Of a stretch of DNA of 64,000 nucleotides, positions 35,535 through 48,009 are shown piece after piece. This DNA is from Baylisascaris procyonis (taxonomy: Eukaryota; Nematoda; Chromadorea; Rhabditida; Ascarididae). The notes under the pieces are model-generated. The model did not search any database and was not told where the DNA came from. It saw only the letters and a program-made list of their open reading frames with translations. Where the stretch lies: the NCBI GenBank assembly GCA_037389465.1, contig JAZARR010000188.1, forward strand, positions 2,507,501-2,571,500. The letters are read 5' to 3'. How positions within the stretch are numbered: position 1 is the first letter of the stretch; each line of letters begins with the position of its first letter. A program made the translations under genes and the position numbers.

Positions 35535-38500
35535 ATGGCAGATTGGAATTTTCGACCACCACCAACCGATTTCCCTTCATGTGCTTCAAATGGTAATGCG
35601 ATTGTTTTATTCGTCGATTACATATGTACATAGATTTTAGCATGATCTATAATTTTTATCTACAATTTGAAAGATTAAATTTGGCTAGTAGCTTCTTAAA
35701 ATTATGCAAAGAGCTACGTATATTCTGTTGAGGGAATTTTTTTTTTCCTTGAATTGTCGCCTCTCACCGGCAATTGGAAAGGCGAGACGATAAGATCTAG
35801 GCTGATTCTCAGAGTTATATGAAAATAATCGAAGAAAGCACGTAAAAGCGAGAGATGATTAGGAGAAAAAAGATGTGCTATGTCACTCAATTTTTTCTTC
35901 TTCGAACTGCACTAAATTTAGGTATATGTGCATTGTCTGCTTTGGTGAAAAAAACTTAAAAGTAAGCCTGCAAGTCATTCTTATTTGGTAGTAATGAGGT
36001 GCTAATTTTTCATAGCCAATAAGTAGAGAGTATTTTGCAGGAATGTATGACCGATCGCTCGGAGTTATGGCTTTTGGAAAGGACATGCAGAATCTATCTT
36101 TTCGAAATAATCCATTTTTGGCGCAACAGTTTTCACCGATGCCATTAAATGATCAACTGGTGATATGTGACCCGAAATTATCCGCACAAGAAAAGTCACC
36201 GGACTCAGGGGTTGCTGCGGATGCTGATACGGATATGGATTCTCCATCGGCTTTAGAATCCGATCAGTCGAAATCTTTGGCAAAGGTATTTTAGGATTTG
36301 CTACTTTCTTGATCTTATTCGACGGAGAGCTTGTCTTAAAAATGATTCCTACCACTGTTTCAATATTGAAGTATTTGATGCTTTCCACGTTGTGCTGATG
36401 CGTGGTAAGCCAGCCTCGTAAACGCCATCACTTCAATCCATTCATCACCCATCTTACTTCCCATTTCCGCTTGTCTATATTACCGATCTCTTGCGGAGGC
36501 CTTTTCTTCTAATCCCCTTCTCCTCCATTTTCATCCCTCTGAGCATAATCCTTTCTTTTGCTGTAGGATAAATCACCGACCGAAGAAGTGGTGGAAGAGG
36601 TCATCGAAGAGGATGACAATGGTTATGTGAGTCCAGGAAACTCACCAATTTATGTGAACGATGGAATATTGTCGATGCGAAATTCCCAACCGATGACATC
36701 GGTATGTGATGAACTGCGAAGTGCCCTTGCGAGTGCTGTTGAAAAGCAAGCTGCACAGAGAGATATGAAAAGGGTAAGCTTTGCATTTTTGAATTATGGG
36801 ATATAATGGAAGAAGGTAATCCTATTCGGGCTCAAGATCGCGATTCTCGTTGTTGTACGTAATTTTTATATGAATGCTGATAGATTCCTTCCCATGGGAA
36901 ATAGCAGAAAGAAGCTTGTGGATTTTAGAATTTTCCTTCGCTATTACATGCACATATGGTACGTTTTTTCGCCAGATGCGAGAAAGATTTGTTAAAAGAT
37001 TTGTTTTGCGAGGAAAATCTGTTAAAGTTACTTCCATCAGCTCGAATTTTTAATGGAAGTTATTGTTACTGATTTGGATATTGTCCGACACTTTTTAAAG
37101 AATGTTGAAGTCATGTTCTGTCGGAAATGACGTTTTTTGAAATTCTTAAGATGCCAGCCGCTGAAGTTTCGGACTTTAAAATCGTTGGCTGCGTAGTTCG
37201 AGCTGGAATCCCTCCTATAGCGATCGGAAGCTGTTTGTTTAACGATACGATCTCGAATAGGTGTTACATTTATATTTTTTGTGGTTTTTCAGAAGCGGTG
37301 TGGCCTAACAGGAATTGGAGATTTGCTGTCAGTGTTGAGGTGTTCATCGGCGTCGAACGTGACAACCGAAAATGAAAAGGAGCGCATCGTGCTGGATCAG
37401 TTCGGTAAGAAGGTCATCTCAACGGATACGGAATGCAATAAGCCGCATTCATGGACTTATCATCCAGAGATTTTACGGTCTGAAGGTAAGTGAGCTGTTT
37501 TTGCTGACATATGGGTCTATGAGTTGTGATTTAATGTGACCTAAATAGGAAAAAATAGAAGTGGAAAACCCATAATAACGCAGCAAATCATCGAAAGCTT
37601 TTCGTTCATGTTGCCAAAACGGCTTTTACCTTTTCAGCTGTTGGTGAACGCTAAGGTTTTTCTTTTCGAATCTTTTGAATTTTATTGAAGCCGTTTTAAG
37701 CACCGAATCATTTTTTAGCTTCCAATGAGGCAGCGGTTGTTTCATTTCGCTTGCAAGATGGCATGTCATTAAGCGATCTCCCGGCACCACCACCACATCC
37801 TACTGATCCCGAAGAGGTTATACTTAAATCTTACATTGGTTTTGATTGTTAATTGTAATGATGAGTTCTATTGACTAATTCGATAGTGCAAAATGAAGAA
37901 ATGTATCTGGTTGCCTATATGGTCCTTATAGTTCGATGGGGTTCGAGTTGACAGCTCTATAGCTAAGTTGGTTTCTTGTTTACGATGCGTGAATCATGAG
38001 TAAGTTTGAGTTACACAGACTTGTTACCTGTCGATGTTCCCATATTTCTTGCAGCTTCATTTTGTTGTCAGCTGCGGTCGTAAGCAAGTCTAAATATTAA
38101 GGGTGAGGAGAGTAGAGTGGGGAGAGGACGTTCTATTTTCCCTATACCTGAAGCCTCCGTTTTCGATTTCCTTCAGGAATTAGAATTTTCTTTCCTATAT
38201 GTACAGCATCCCTAGCTGAAGGCTTATAATCAAGTCGGAAACTGAAACCTTGTAGTCGAGGCGGAAGCGGTTTTTTTTCGGGGGTAGGGTGGAACCCTGT
38301 CTAGGAATACTTTCAAGGTCTTCAGTGATTATTTGACCAAAGGTCCGCCTTTTATAGATTCGGAAGCTTGTTCGTTCCAAAATGGTCAGGTGTAAGCGAT
38401 GCAAGAGCCGATTTATCGAGAAAAATGTCTATGAGAGACACCTTCGCGACAAACATCCTATTGAATACCTTGTATTCCTTATTCAACAAGAAGAAGAGAT

Positions 38501-40466
38501 TGCTGAACAGAGGTAATTACATTCATTTCTTCATACTTCCACTCGGAGACGTAAGTTTATATATTTGTATTTATATATATTTATATTTGTCCATTTACTT
38601 ATATATTATTTATTTATTTATTCATGCATATATGAAAGTCACGTCAAGGAGATTATTACAACGATAAAACATATGCCAATGTGGTGATGCTCATGGTCGA
38701 TAACCAAATTTAATTGCGGAATATATTTATCCAATAATTTGTATTTGAGTAGATTTATTAATGCAATAGGTGATTTTTGGAACTGCAGGATGGCAGAATT
38801 AGAAGCGAATCGGATCGAAGAGATCGCTTCGGGAGGATATATACCACCTGAAGACGAGATTGTTGCCGAAGGCTTCCAAGTGAATGTCCAAGAGTAATTT
38901 TTTTAGTTTATTCATTGTAATGCAATGCTTAGTCAAAGGTTCTTCTTTAATATCGCGGAAGGTGATGGTGATTCGCCTTTTAGAGCCTTGGCAATGAGAA
39001 CCATAGAAGGAAATCGTTATTACATTATTTCTTGGTTTTTTGCAAAACTTTCGAATTACGCATAGAAAATTGAAAGATATGCGAGAAAGAAAACAGAGAG
39101 TGATTTCAGGCTACGTAAGTTGACAGATGAACTGAATTATAGTAATGAGGAATGTATCTAGAACTGTTTTGAAAGTGCAAGTTTGCAGTATTGAATAGTA
39201 TCGAAAAGATTAGAGCTAGCGTTACTCGAGCATTTGAAACCTCGACGTCCTGTGTAACTCTTTTCTCACATTTCTTGTTAAATTAGATAGTCGCAGAGGT
39301 CATTGCGTATATAAGGCTGTTTTGGAGTTTTTTTTTTAAAATATTTTTTTCTAAGGTTTTTTTGGTTTAGATTGAAGGCAAACCTGACCGAGTTGTAGTT
39401 TACTTTCCAAAGTTCGTTGGTAAGTACGAAAGGGAGGAATTTTTGCAACTAACTTTTCCCGAAATGTGAATTAGATATTAAGGAATTATTTAAGGAAAAG
39501 TTTTATTTCAGGTACCATCTTTGTCCATGCATATTGCAATAACTTGATTAAGCCTACATATTGGGAATTTCTTTCGAATTTTAGTCATATGGACCTTTTT
39601 CATGGCCCCTGATGAGACCGAGACTATATTCAAGGTGCATTTCCCACGCGCTTAAGCATCCTCAGCGCAGATGTATTATTAAAGTTCACTTTCAGTATCC
39701 CGCTGCCAGGTGAATTAAGTGGTGGTATTCCGGCACGATTCGATGGTCAAGGATTCCTTCGACAGCCGAAACGATTCTACAGGAAGAAGGTATACTGCTT
39801 CAGCACGACTGTTGCTGTTGTTGTTTTTGTTTGTTTTTTGTAGTGGGGTTGTAATATAGTGTTATAGTTAAGCTTCATCTTATCTGTTGAATGATTTATC
39901 TGCAGCTGTGTTGGCGGTCTTCTTGTCGAATTATTCATGCCTGGGAAGTGTCGTAGGAAAGGAGGAGAAACCGCAAGCTCATTTCCTTCCTCTTTGGACT
40001 TGAAGAGGAAGGAGCAATTTGACAAATTATTTCTACACTGATTTTTGCAGAAGTTGTTACTAAGGGATATTTAGAAGCAATTTTTTAAATTTATTTTTCG
40101 GTTGTTTTCTTAAAAATTCGATCTTTTTTGAAATGTCGCAGTTGAAATTCTTAGATTTCTTCTGTTAGATCGTTTATGAATTTGTTAGTTTTCAGGTATC
40201 GCCACAATGTCCATTTTGTGATAAACGCTTCCGAAATGAAGTATCATTGAAGAAACACTTCACGAAGAAACATCCCGATTCAGTCGAGTTTACGCAATGT
40301 TTGCGTTGCTTTAAAGCAATTCGATCAAAAGATGATCTCCCCGCTCACGAATGTGATTTGGTTCGCTTTGCTTATAATCTTTTTTGTTTGAGAACACTAC
40401 CTTGTGATGAAGTTGAGGTGGATTGCGGCTCAGAGAGAAGTAATAGCTACGTTTGATGGCTGATAC

Positions 40467-40531
<65 letters not shown>

Positions 40532-42913
40532 AAGAGTGGTCACTGTTGCGACCTTTTTGAGGGATGGTGCTTTTTTTCACTGAAGTTTTTTTCTTTATTA
40601 AAAATTAGTAATCTGTTCCTCTCTCGCTCGCCCCAGTCCTTGAACATAACAACCTTAACGGAGAGAATGCATTTTCAGACATACATGTGTTTCGAGTGTA
40701 CTCCAATGCGCAACTTGTGTACACAGCAAAGGCTATTCAATCATCGCGCTAAATTCCATCGTGGTGCCAATTCGGGCTTCAAATGTAATATGTGTGCCCT
40801 GAAGTTCCTCACACCTCGCAAGCTAAGAAAACACAAGAAAATGGCGCATGTGTTCACGAAGACCTATTCATGTCATTTTTGCGATGAACTCTTCACCAGT
40901 GAATGCTCGGTGAGTGGTTAATTTTTGTTTCCCGTTGCTTATATTCTTTCTTCCTCTTCCCCTCTCGCCACCAATTTAAATCTTGCAGTTTCATGGATAG
41001 CAGTTACCTCTGTTTAACGGGTTTTTCTGTTTGTGATGCTTTGGATAGTATCTCATGATGCATGTTGAAGTGTTTCATTAAAGAGAATGTGAAGGCAATC
41101 CGCATGTATTATTTTTTTGGTCGATTCTGTGTGTAGATTCTCCGATCCTGAATACGGAATTAAATAAGTAGAAGCACATAGAAAGTGTATGCACTGTCAC
41201 ATGCTCAACACATGGTTGCTGCTTGGTGTTATCTAAAAGGTTTTTGTATGTTATCGGTGAAAAAGAGGGAGGAGCCAGTTTTGATTGGGATGGTGACAAC
41301 TTAGCATCAACCAAGATTGCATTCTTCTTGAAATGGAGAGTCGGTCACAAGCATTACTGCATCCACGTGCTGAATTATATTTGCAGTTAAAGCTGCAAGT
41401 TAAAGTTATCGCGATATGCGTTTAGGTGACAACTCATGAGCGAATCCATACGGGTATCATCAAGTTTGAGTGCCGTATCTGCGATTTCAAGTGCAATCGC
41501 TTCATTCGAATGGAAGAGCATCAGAGAGAGGAGCATGGCTATATTTGTTCGGTGTGTCAGCATAAATGTGCCGAGTGGGGTGCTCTCAAGAATCACACCC
41601 TCCAAGAGCATGGAGGCTATTTGACCGTCGAATCGAATTCAGGTTTGTCACTGTGGTGCAACATGACTTCCGGTTGGCAGCTTTCTGTGGGGGCAGAGTG
41701 TTCCTTGTTATGTATGTACGCCACTCACATACATATCCGTGTGTGCATCTGCGTTGTGTTTGTTTGGATGATGCATATGCATACACGGGTGCCCACGTTT
41801 CTTACATACATGTATATGATGTGTCATATTCGGTAATCGTGATGTAGGAGGGGAAAGGGTGAAGGAATGGGAGTTTTTAAGGGAATGCGAGAATGATTTG
41901 AACAGTCTGAAGTGCGGTGTGGAGAATAGGTGGTCAGAATAAGTGGAGGTAGGAGGGGGGGGGCTGGGGGGACGAACTAGGTTCACACTGCCAAGGAACA
42001 GTCTGTTCATCTGTGGTTGTTCCACTGACGTCTTTATGAAACAGAATGGTTCTTAAGTTTAGTTCGGAATAAATCCATCAGGAAAGTTCTGAGATCCTTC
42101 TCTTCATATACTCTAGTCACAGGTTTGATCGTTGTTGGCGTGTTATAGTTTCCAATGAACCGTTTTTAGGAACCGATGTAAGGAATGGATTTTCTTTCCA
42201 CCAATGTTTTTCCCTTGATTTATGACGTTACCCTTCAAGTTTTTGGGATAGAACGTTTGTTTATAATTTAGTACGTGGGTATTTTTTTATCATTAAGAAG
42301 TTTTTTACCATTGGATGATAAAAAAGGTGGTTCTTGTGAGATCCCTCCTAGCCTCCTAGCGCGGCGGTAGTTTCTTATTTCGCAGCTGTTCGAACCATCC
42401 CTTTCAGAAGTAGCCGTTGAATTTGCGGGTTGCATTGTAGCTAAAAGGAAAAAGAGTTATGACATGAAGTACTTGGGTGTGGACATGAGTATAAGGTGAG
42501 CCGGAGTGGTTTTCAAAGTTTAGAAGTATAATATTCATCTTCCCAGCATCGAATTTGGCAATTTCAGCGAGCGTTTTAATTGTTTTTAAGTGCGTGGGTG
42601 AGGCGGAACCAGGCAGGTAAGTTTTTTTATTAGAGTTGGAACCGTCGGCAGAGGAATCGAATAATTGTTGTGATCGAAGTTGTTGCACGATTTTATTCTT
42701 TTCTATTCTATTCTTTGGAACGATTCGTTATAAATAAAGACATTTCAACGAGAGATGTTCGCTGCTTGTATTACTGAATTGGCCGAGATTGTTCCAATTG
42801 ACTTTGTTTTTGACAACGAACGATTCGATATTAATAGATGGCTAAACGAGCGTTTCAGGTTATATCGAAAGCCCACGAGTGTGGGTGATGTACAAAGGAG
42901 AGTGAATGATTGA
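35535..42913 (+). CDS. C2H2 zinc-finger protein, 16-exon model
   Basis: Likely a nuclear DNA-binding regulator, inferred from its fingers. Exons: 35535-35592, 36041-36285, 36567-36773, 37293-37485, 37719-37816, 38358-38512, 38789-38879, 39371-39419, 39585-39634, 39685-39789, 40196-40360, 40679-40909, 41426-41642, 42408-42495, 42591-42616, 42753-42913; phases agree throughout and give 712 codons. Residues 1-260 are acidic and Ser/Pro-rich (MADWNFRPPPTDFPS start; VVEEVIEEDDNG). Fingers: 279-300, 422-443, an atypical C2HC 452-470, an atypical wide one 476-499, then 508-529, 537-557 (split by intron 12), 565-586 and 590-611. The atypical fingers may not bind zinc normally. Weak points: the TTAAAG acceptor of exon 10, the 26-nt exon 15 and the CGAG acceptor of exon 16. 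An alternative end uses the TTTCAG at 42567 and stops after six residues. I cannot name an orthologue. Confidence 0.75.
40466..40529. repeat. (AT)n microsatellite in an intron
   Basis: About 32 AT units with one G. It lies in the intron between exons 11 and 12 of the zinc-finger gene. Confidence 0.95.
41952..41971 (+). repeat. Poly-G tract in an intron
   Basis: Nine G, then CT, then six G, in the 765-nt intron after exon 13 of the zinc-finger gene. It could form a G-quadruplex in the nascent RNA. Confidence 0.8.
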
Positions 42914-45900
42914 ATACGCTTGTCTACGCTCTTCTAAGGTCTTATCAAGAAATTTGTTCGATGCTCTTCCCAATTTTTATTTATTATTCGTGTTTTCTTG
43001 TTGTTATTATTGTTACGATGAAATGAAATTTTTGCTTCTTTTATTTCTTGCATTAATTTTCTAGAGCCTTGAGTCTATTTCACCATGAATTATTTCAATT
43101 ACGGCCCTTTCGCATTCAAGTCCATTTTTTGGAACTGCCTTCATCTTGTCGGTATTGAAGAGTGGGTGATATGAATTTTTGAGAGTAAGAAGAGGTGATA
43201 TACATTACGAGAGAAGTAATTGTATAAGAGTGGGTTGTAATGAAAGGAATCTTAAAGGGCCGTAGTGAAAGTGAATTGTGACGGAATTGCCTTAGGGCAT
43301 GGTATCTGTAGTGTTTAGTTAGTTTATGTGTGTAATGCGTCGTGTGCACACGATTTTAGTGAAACTTTTGTTGGAGAGTATTCAAAGCGTCGTAGACGCT
43401 AGTTTCTGGCAACTTATTTAAGGCATCTGAAATGGGTGGACCAATTTAAAGCTATATTCACTGTTCAAGAATAGCGGATTCAGTGGTCGCTTATGCGGAT
43501 CTCAATGTCTTTCCTTTTATTATTGAGCAGGACTTTCAAGTCGATGTTTTTCAGATGCACCTAGGTTGTACGTGGCAGGCAATTTAGGTATCCAAAACGT
43601 TTCTCATTACAATTGAATCATTCTAGTTCCGCGTGCATTAACTTGGTCCTCTGATAAAGCACAGTGGGGAGTTTGGATTGATAAGGTTGTTCTTCTCATA
43701 ATTTCCATCTCTAAATTTGTGTCATTATCGCGTGTGCCTTGATGCGTTCAATGAATATAGGCTTTTGGGAGGGTCATTACTTTCAGTTGAATACTGTAAG
43801 GTTGTAACTCCCAGATATGTAAATGTTAGGATTATATATGTGCTTCTGTGTGCCTATTTCAGTACAGGTTTTTATGGAAGTGGGTGCGATCATTAAGAGC
43901 AGTTTGAAGTGACATACCTATATTTAAACGTTCCCATCAATCAGTGCGGATGATATTGATGCTAGATGTGGTTCATTAAGAGTTATGTTTTGCTAATTTT
44001 AGAAAGGTGGGTTATGTTGGAGGATTAGTAGAGATTTAGACGATATCAAAGTTGTGTCACTTGGTTGAGATAACCAGTTTCAGATGATCTAAATTGCTTA
44101 TTTATCGGTTGACCGGTTGGTCAGTTGCTTATTTATGGATTGGCCGGTTATCGGTATAGTTTTTTTAGGTCTTAGAGATTTTGCTATTAGATATTGGAAT
44201 CATTGAATAGATGTGGTACAAATGATTCGTTTTGCGATATCATTCCTCGCGAAGTGATTTCGCATCTCATTGTTATCCTTACCCCCACCGACGAACTTGT
44301 GGTCCCCGAATTGTGCTGTGTTAGTGATCGTTACTCCAAGTTTTGTTCAAGCTCGTAAGCTTTGTTGCGTGTGAGTTTCCCTGTGTATCTCTCGCTGTGG
44401 GCGTCGGGTCTTTTTTTTGTGTGTGGATGCGAGGTTATGAAACGTCTCGCTTTATTGTATTGTTATGGATCGCTTATTTTTAGAATTTTAGATTACGTAT
44501 AGAACGTTCTTGCGATAGGATAGCGATCGGTAAGCGTTCTATTTCTCATTTTCTCTCATATCAGTCATCCTTTATATAGATGTAATTAGTGAAGAATAGA
44601 GGTTAGATGAGGTTAAGTCGTAGCTATTAAGCTTTCATGTATAAGTGACGATACACCTTAGCGAAGGTTATAGTGACAATGTAGGATGCATAACGAAAGG
44701 AAATTTGGAGAAGAATTTCAGACATTTTATAGAGAACGTTTAGTTACAGCAGCTTAAGGCGATTTCTTTTATTGATTAAGGATGTGTTTATCTTCTTTTG
44801 TCGCCAAATTTTGAAAGATGCATCTCTATTTGCGTGATTACGATAATTAGTATAGTTTTTTTTTCTTCATTATCCTATTTTTGGTTCTGGTTGTTTTTTT
44901 TTTGGATCGGTAGCAAGCGTATATTTGAAACGGTGAAGCAGATTGATAATGTTTGGTGCGATAATTTGGTTCTTTTAGAGGTGAGGAATTATGGCCATTG
45001 GAAAGGTGCAAATTTTGTTGGAATCAACATCTGAGATATTTCGGGTATGGCTTAATTGACTGTTGCATCGACGATTATTAGAGTGATCGATGGTTAGCAG
45101 TCGATTAATGGCCAATATTTCTAACGTATAACGGGAAGAGTGATATTAAAGCATATATTTGAGGAAGGAGAATAGTAAAATTATTTTAGAATTTTTTATT
45201 TCGGTGCTTCACAGCGAGTGTTTTCTCTGCAATTTTTAGTAAGTAACGATCTCAGAGCATCTCCATATCGTTGTCGTAGTTTGTTAGATGTTTAAAATGA
45301 GATGAGCTAATAGTTGTAGGTTTTACTCACAAGAAGATGGGATAGGTTGGCCGTCGTAGTTTACAAATGAGCATGCATCTGTCGAGTTCACGAAGTGACT
45401 TAGATCAATTTTTATGAAAGGGAGATGGGGGTGGTACCTGAACGGGCTAATTGAAAGGTGAGGGGGTTTAGGTATGCGTTCATTCAAAAGGTTGATATTT
45501 TTTTATAACTCTGATGTCTTGTCCATTTTTGCAGTAAATGTTGTTTTGCAAACTATTTGTCATCTTCAGTGATTTTATCATGTTCTATTTTTTTTTATCT
45601 TTTGCTTCATTATATTTCGCGCTGTTATATTGTCAATGTTCTCAGATTATATGTGTTGGAGTTATAATTTGTTATGTTGCACGTTACAGAATAAAAGTTT
45701 CGCAGGAAGCTACCACTGATGAAATAATACAGATATTCTCCAACGTATAAGTATGAATGCTGCGGTCGTATTGCAATAATGGATCGATAATGAAAAATCA
45801 GTTGGTGTAGCATTTCCAAGAATTTTAGAGATATAGGCGAGGTGGAAGTGAGGTTATGGTGGTGGTCACCTCCGGATCTTCCTTGTTTTTCCGGCACTTC

Positions 45901-47168
45901 TTTTCTTCCATAAACTTTCCTTCGTGATTTTGTAGAGATTTTGTGGGTTTATCGAAAAGGTTTCTGACGCGACTTGTTATCGATATTGTTTTCAGGTTTG
46001 GTTCCTCGTTTGGTCGACTCAGAGTTGTAAGTTATACTTTACGGGGTTGGCAAAGTAAACTTTAGAGAACGTGGGTTGGGGAGCTTTAATTGCTTGGGGC
46101 TGTAAAGAGCTTGGGATGGTAAGTAGTACGTTACGAGCAGTAGCATCTGTGGTTATGGATTAGATCGAACCGCGTGGAAAGAAATTTGTATGCTTCGTTG
46201 AGTTGCATGAATGTGTTTGCTTCTTTTTGACCAGAACTGTTTTGAAACACTCCAGAAGAGACGCAAAAAAAAACTTCCATGAGGCATCGAAACTTCGCTG
46301 GTTGAAGAGAATATAAGTTAAGACAGGCCTGAGCTCAATTACGATCGAACTCGTGACCAGATTTGACCGGAGATTCGTTCAGAGCAAATCTTGGGCCCAA
46401 CAGACTATGAGTTTCAGTAGGAAAAACAGTGAGAAGTATACCAAGAGGGCGTGGGAAATAGGATGACATCGTTCAGTTTCGTATCATCACTTCTAAATCC
46501 ACATTTATCGGTCACAATCTAGGGTGTACTCTAGCGGAAAGGGTGCGTTGCCTTACCGCATCGTCCTTTGCAATGACCATCCCTGCTTATTGTCACGCCT
46601 TCGGCTTGGAGCGCTCAGCTAATGGTTGGTTCAGTAATTCCGTGGAAGATGAGAACATCAGAGAGCGAAGTCCCCGTCAGCTTATGGGCAGCTTTTGCGT
46701 TGTACAATAGATAAATTGGATTGTTAGTGAGCTTACGGTGAATGGCCGGAAGTAATGTGGCCACGTTAATGACATAATTAACGGTCATGTTGAGGGCTTA
46801 TTTAAAGAGATACGAGGAGATAAATGTGTGCCAGAGCAAGTAATAGTCGTTTGTTACTGAACACATTGATTTATACGAGTGGCATTTGGCCATGAAGCTG
46901 CAGTCGCTGTGATCTGGATAATGCATAATTATTGCTTTGATAAGTGAGGAATAGAGGAGTTGTCGAATGAGGTAATCTTCCTGTTGGCATTCATCCATTT
47001 TCTTCGACTTTACAAAAGTCTCGATTTGTCTGGTAGAAACGTCCATTCTTATGGAAAGGCAGAAGCGCTCCTTAGCTTGAGTGGAAATTACCTCGCTTAA
47101 AAGTCTCCGATTTCTTAAAAGTCTTAAGTCTTTCTTAAAAGACTTAAAAAGGCTTAAAAGTCTCCGAC
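42914..47168. other. Intergenic region downstream of the zinc-finger gene
   Basis: No supported gene. A frame at 44189-44358 (56 codons, ending in a stop) has protein-like composition (IIPREVISHLIVILTPTDEL) but no ATG, domain or fitting acceptor. Near 46320-46420 the minus strand holds a tRNA B-box-like GAGTTCGATCG, perhaps a worn SINE. Around 47100-47165 the motif TTAAAAGTCTCCGA repeats and forms hairpins (AAGTCTTT/AAAGACTT). Confidence 0.45.
44094..44154. repeat. Imperfect tandem repeat, two units of about 31 bp
   Basis: Both units begin TTGCTTATTTAT and contain GACCGGTTGG or GGCCGGTTAT. A local duplication. Confidence 0.7.
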
Positions 47169-47312
47169 GTCTCCGATTTCGGTTTATTTGGTATGAAACG
47201 ACAGATCTTAGTGAGCTGATCACAAGAATGTGCATCCTTTGGTTATTTATGTGAAAAGAAGGAAATTATAGGTGCACGAATGTTGTATTTTTATTCAAAT
47301 GTACTGTAATTA
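47169..47312. repeat. Dispersed repeat, copy 2, interrupted by a SINE
   Basis: Matches 9121-9263 without gaps. At copy 1 the sequence continues past ATGTACTGTAATT into GATATTTGTG; here it switches to tRNA-derived sequence, giving a likely insertion point at about 47313. Confidence 0.8.
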
Positions 47313-47510
47313 GTAGAATTGGTAGAATTGGCTCAGTGGTTAAAGCGGTCAGCTGGGATTGCGGGGATGGGAATTTGGGTGCGATTCCGCTTCCCATTTG
47401 TGCTTTTATGTGTGGTACAAAGGAGACGCGGGCGAAGCCCCTCCTGCCCAGGCAGTGGTCGAACCAGTGTACCATTTGATAGATTCAATTTAGTTCAATA
47501 AACCCAATTC
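47313..47510 (+). mobile_element. tRNA-derived SINE-like element
   Basis: It has a pol III A-box-like TGGCTCAGTGGTTAAAGCGG (47328) and, 34 nt on, a B-box-like GGTGCGATTCC (47379). No proper acceptor stem pairs, so it is not a working tRNA gene. The downstream part (GCAGTGGTCGAACCAGTGTACC) read on the minus strand gives another B-box-like TGGTTCGACCACTGCC. SINEs move using the enzymes of LINEs, and decayed LINEs are present in this window. Confidence 0.6.
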
Positions 47511-47589
47511 AGCCTCTTCGTTATGCAGCTTCAGCCGACAAATCCCATAGCAGCTACAACCGATTTCTGAGGGAATTATATTCTCCATT
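47511..47589 (-). repeat. Diverged third subunit of the SINE-like repeat
   Basis: On the minus strand TTCCCTCAGAAATCGGTTGTAG and following sequence correspond to TTCCTTCAAAGATTGGTTGC at 52815-52868 at roughly 70% identity. Similarity drops sharply at 47590. Confidence 0.5.
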
Positions 47590-48009
47590 ACTAGGCAGGG
47601 TTAGGAGTTTGATTGAGAAACGGGCGCAGAGTTCGACAAACCTTACAAAACTCCCTTACGCAGGCGGGGGTCGAACCTAGGTACTATTTCATAACGCTGC
47701 TTTATCCCACAAACTTCATAGCAATTGCAACCGTCTTTTGAAGGAACTAGGCAGGGTTTGGACTCTGATTGAAAAGCCGGCTCAGAATTGCACAAACCTT
47801 ACAAAAGTCGCTGACCCAGGCATGCGCCAAACCTGCGACCCCATGATTAGGTGTAGAACGTCTTATCCACTACGCCACACCGCCGCTCATCTGAACCCGA
47901 TTTGCGCGTGTGAATAGCTAAAGTTTGAAGCTTGCGTGCTATGCGTTGGTTTACAAGGAAGAAAGAGCTGTTTTTCTTCGTTTAGTATTTTTTTTCCTTC
48001 ACCAAAGAC
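47590..48009 (-). repeat. Long inverted repeat, left arm (tRNA-like head and tandem subunits)
   Basis: It is the reverse complement of 52396-52814, about 96% identical by eye, with the innermost 120 bp identical. Read on the minus strand: about 130 bp of flank, a tRNA-like head GGCGTAGTGGATAAGACG with a B-box-like AGGTTTGGCGC, then a subunit starting AGGTTCGACCCCCGCC. Either an inverted duplication or two copies of one mobile element pointing outward. Confidence 0.9.

Noticed and set aside
39501..39610. Exon of the zinc-finger gene starting at the TTTCAG acceptor at 39511
   Set aside because: Its frame runs to a stop after about 34 codons. The acceptor at 39584 gives a frame that continues in phase to the next donor.
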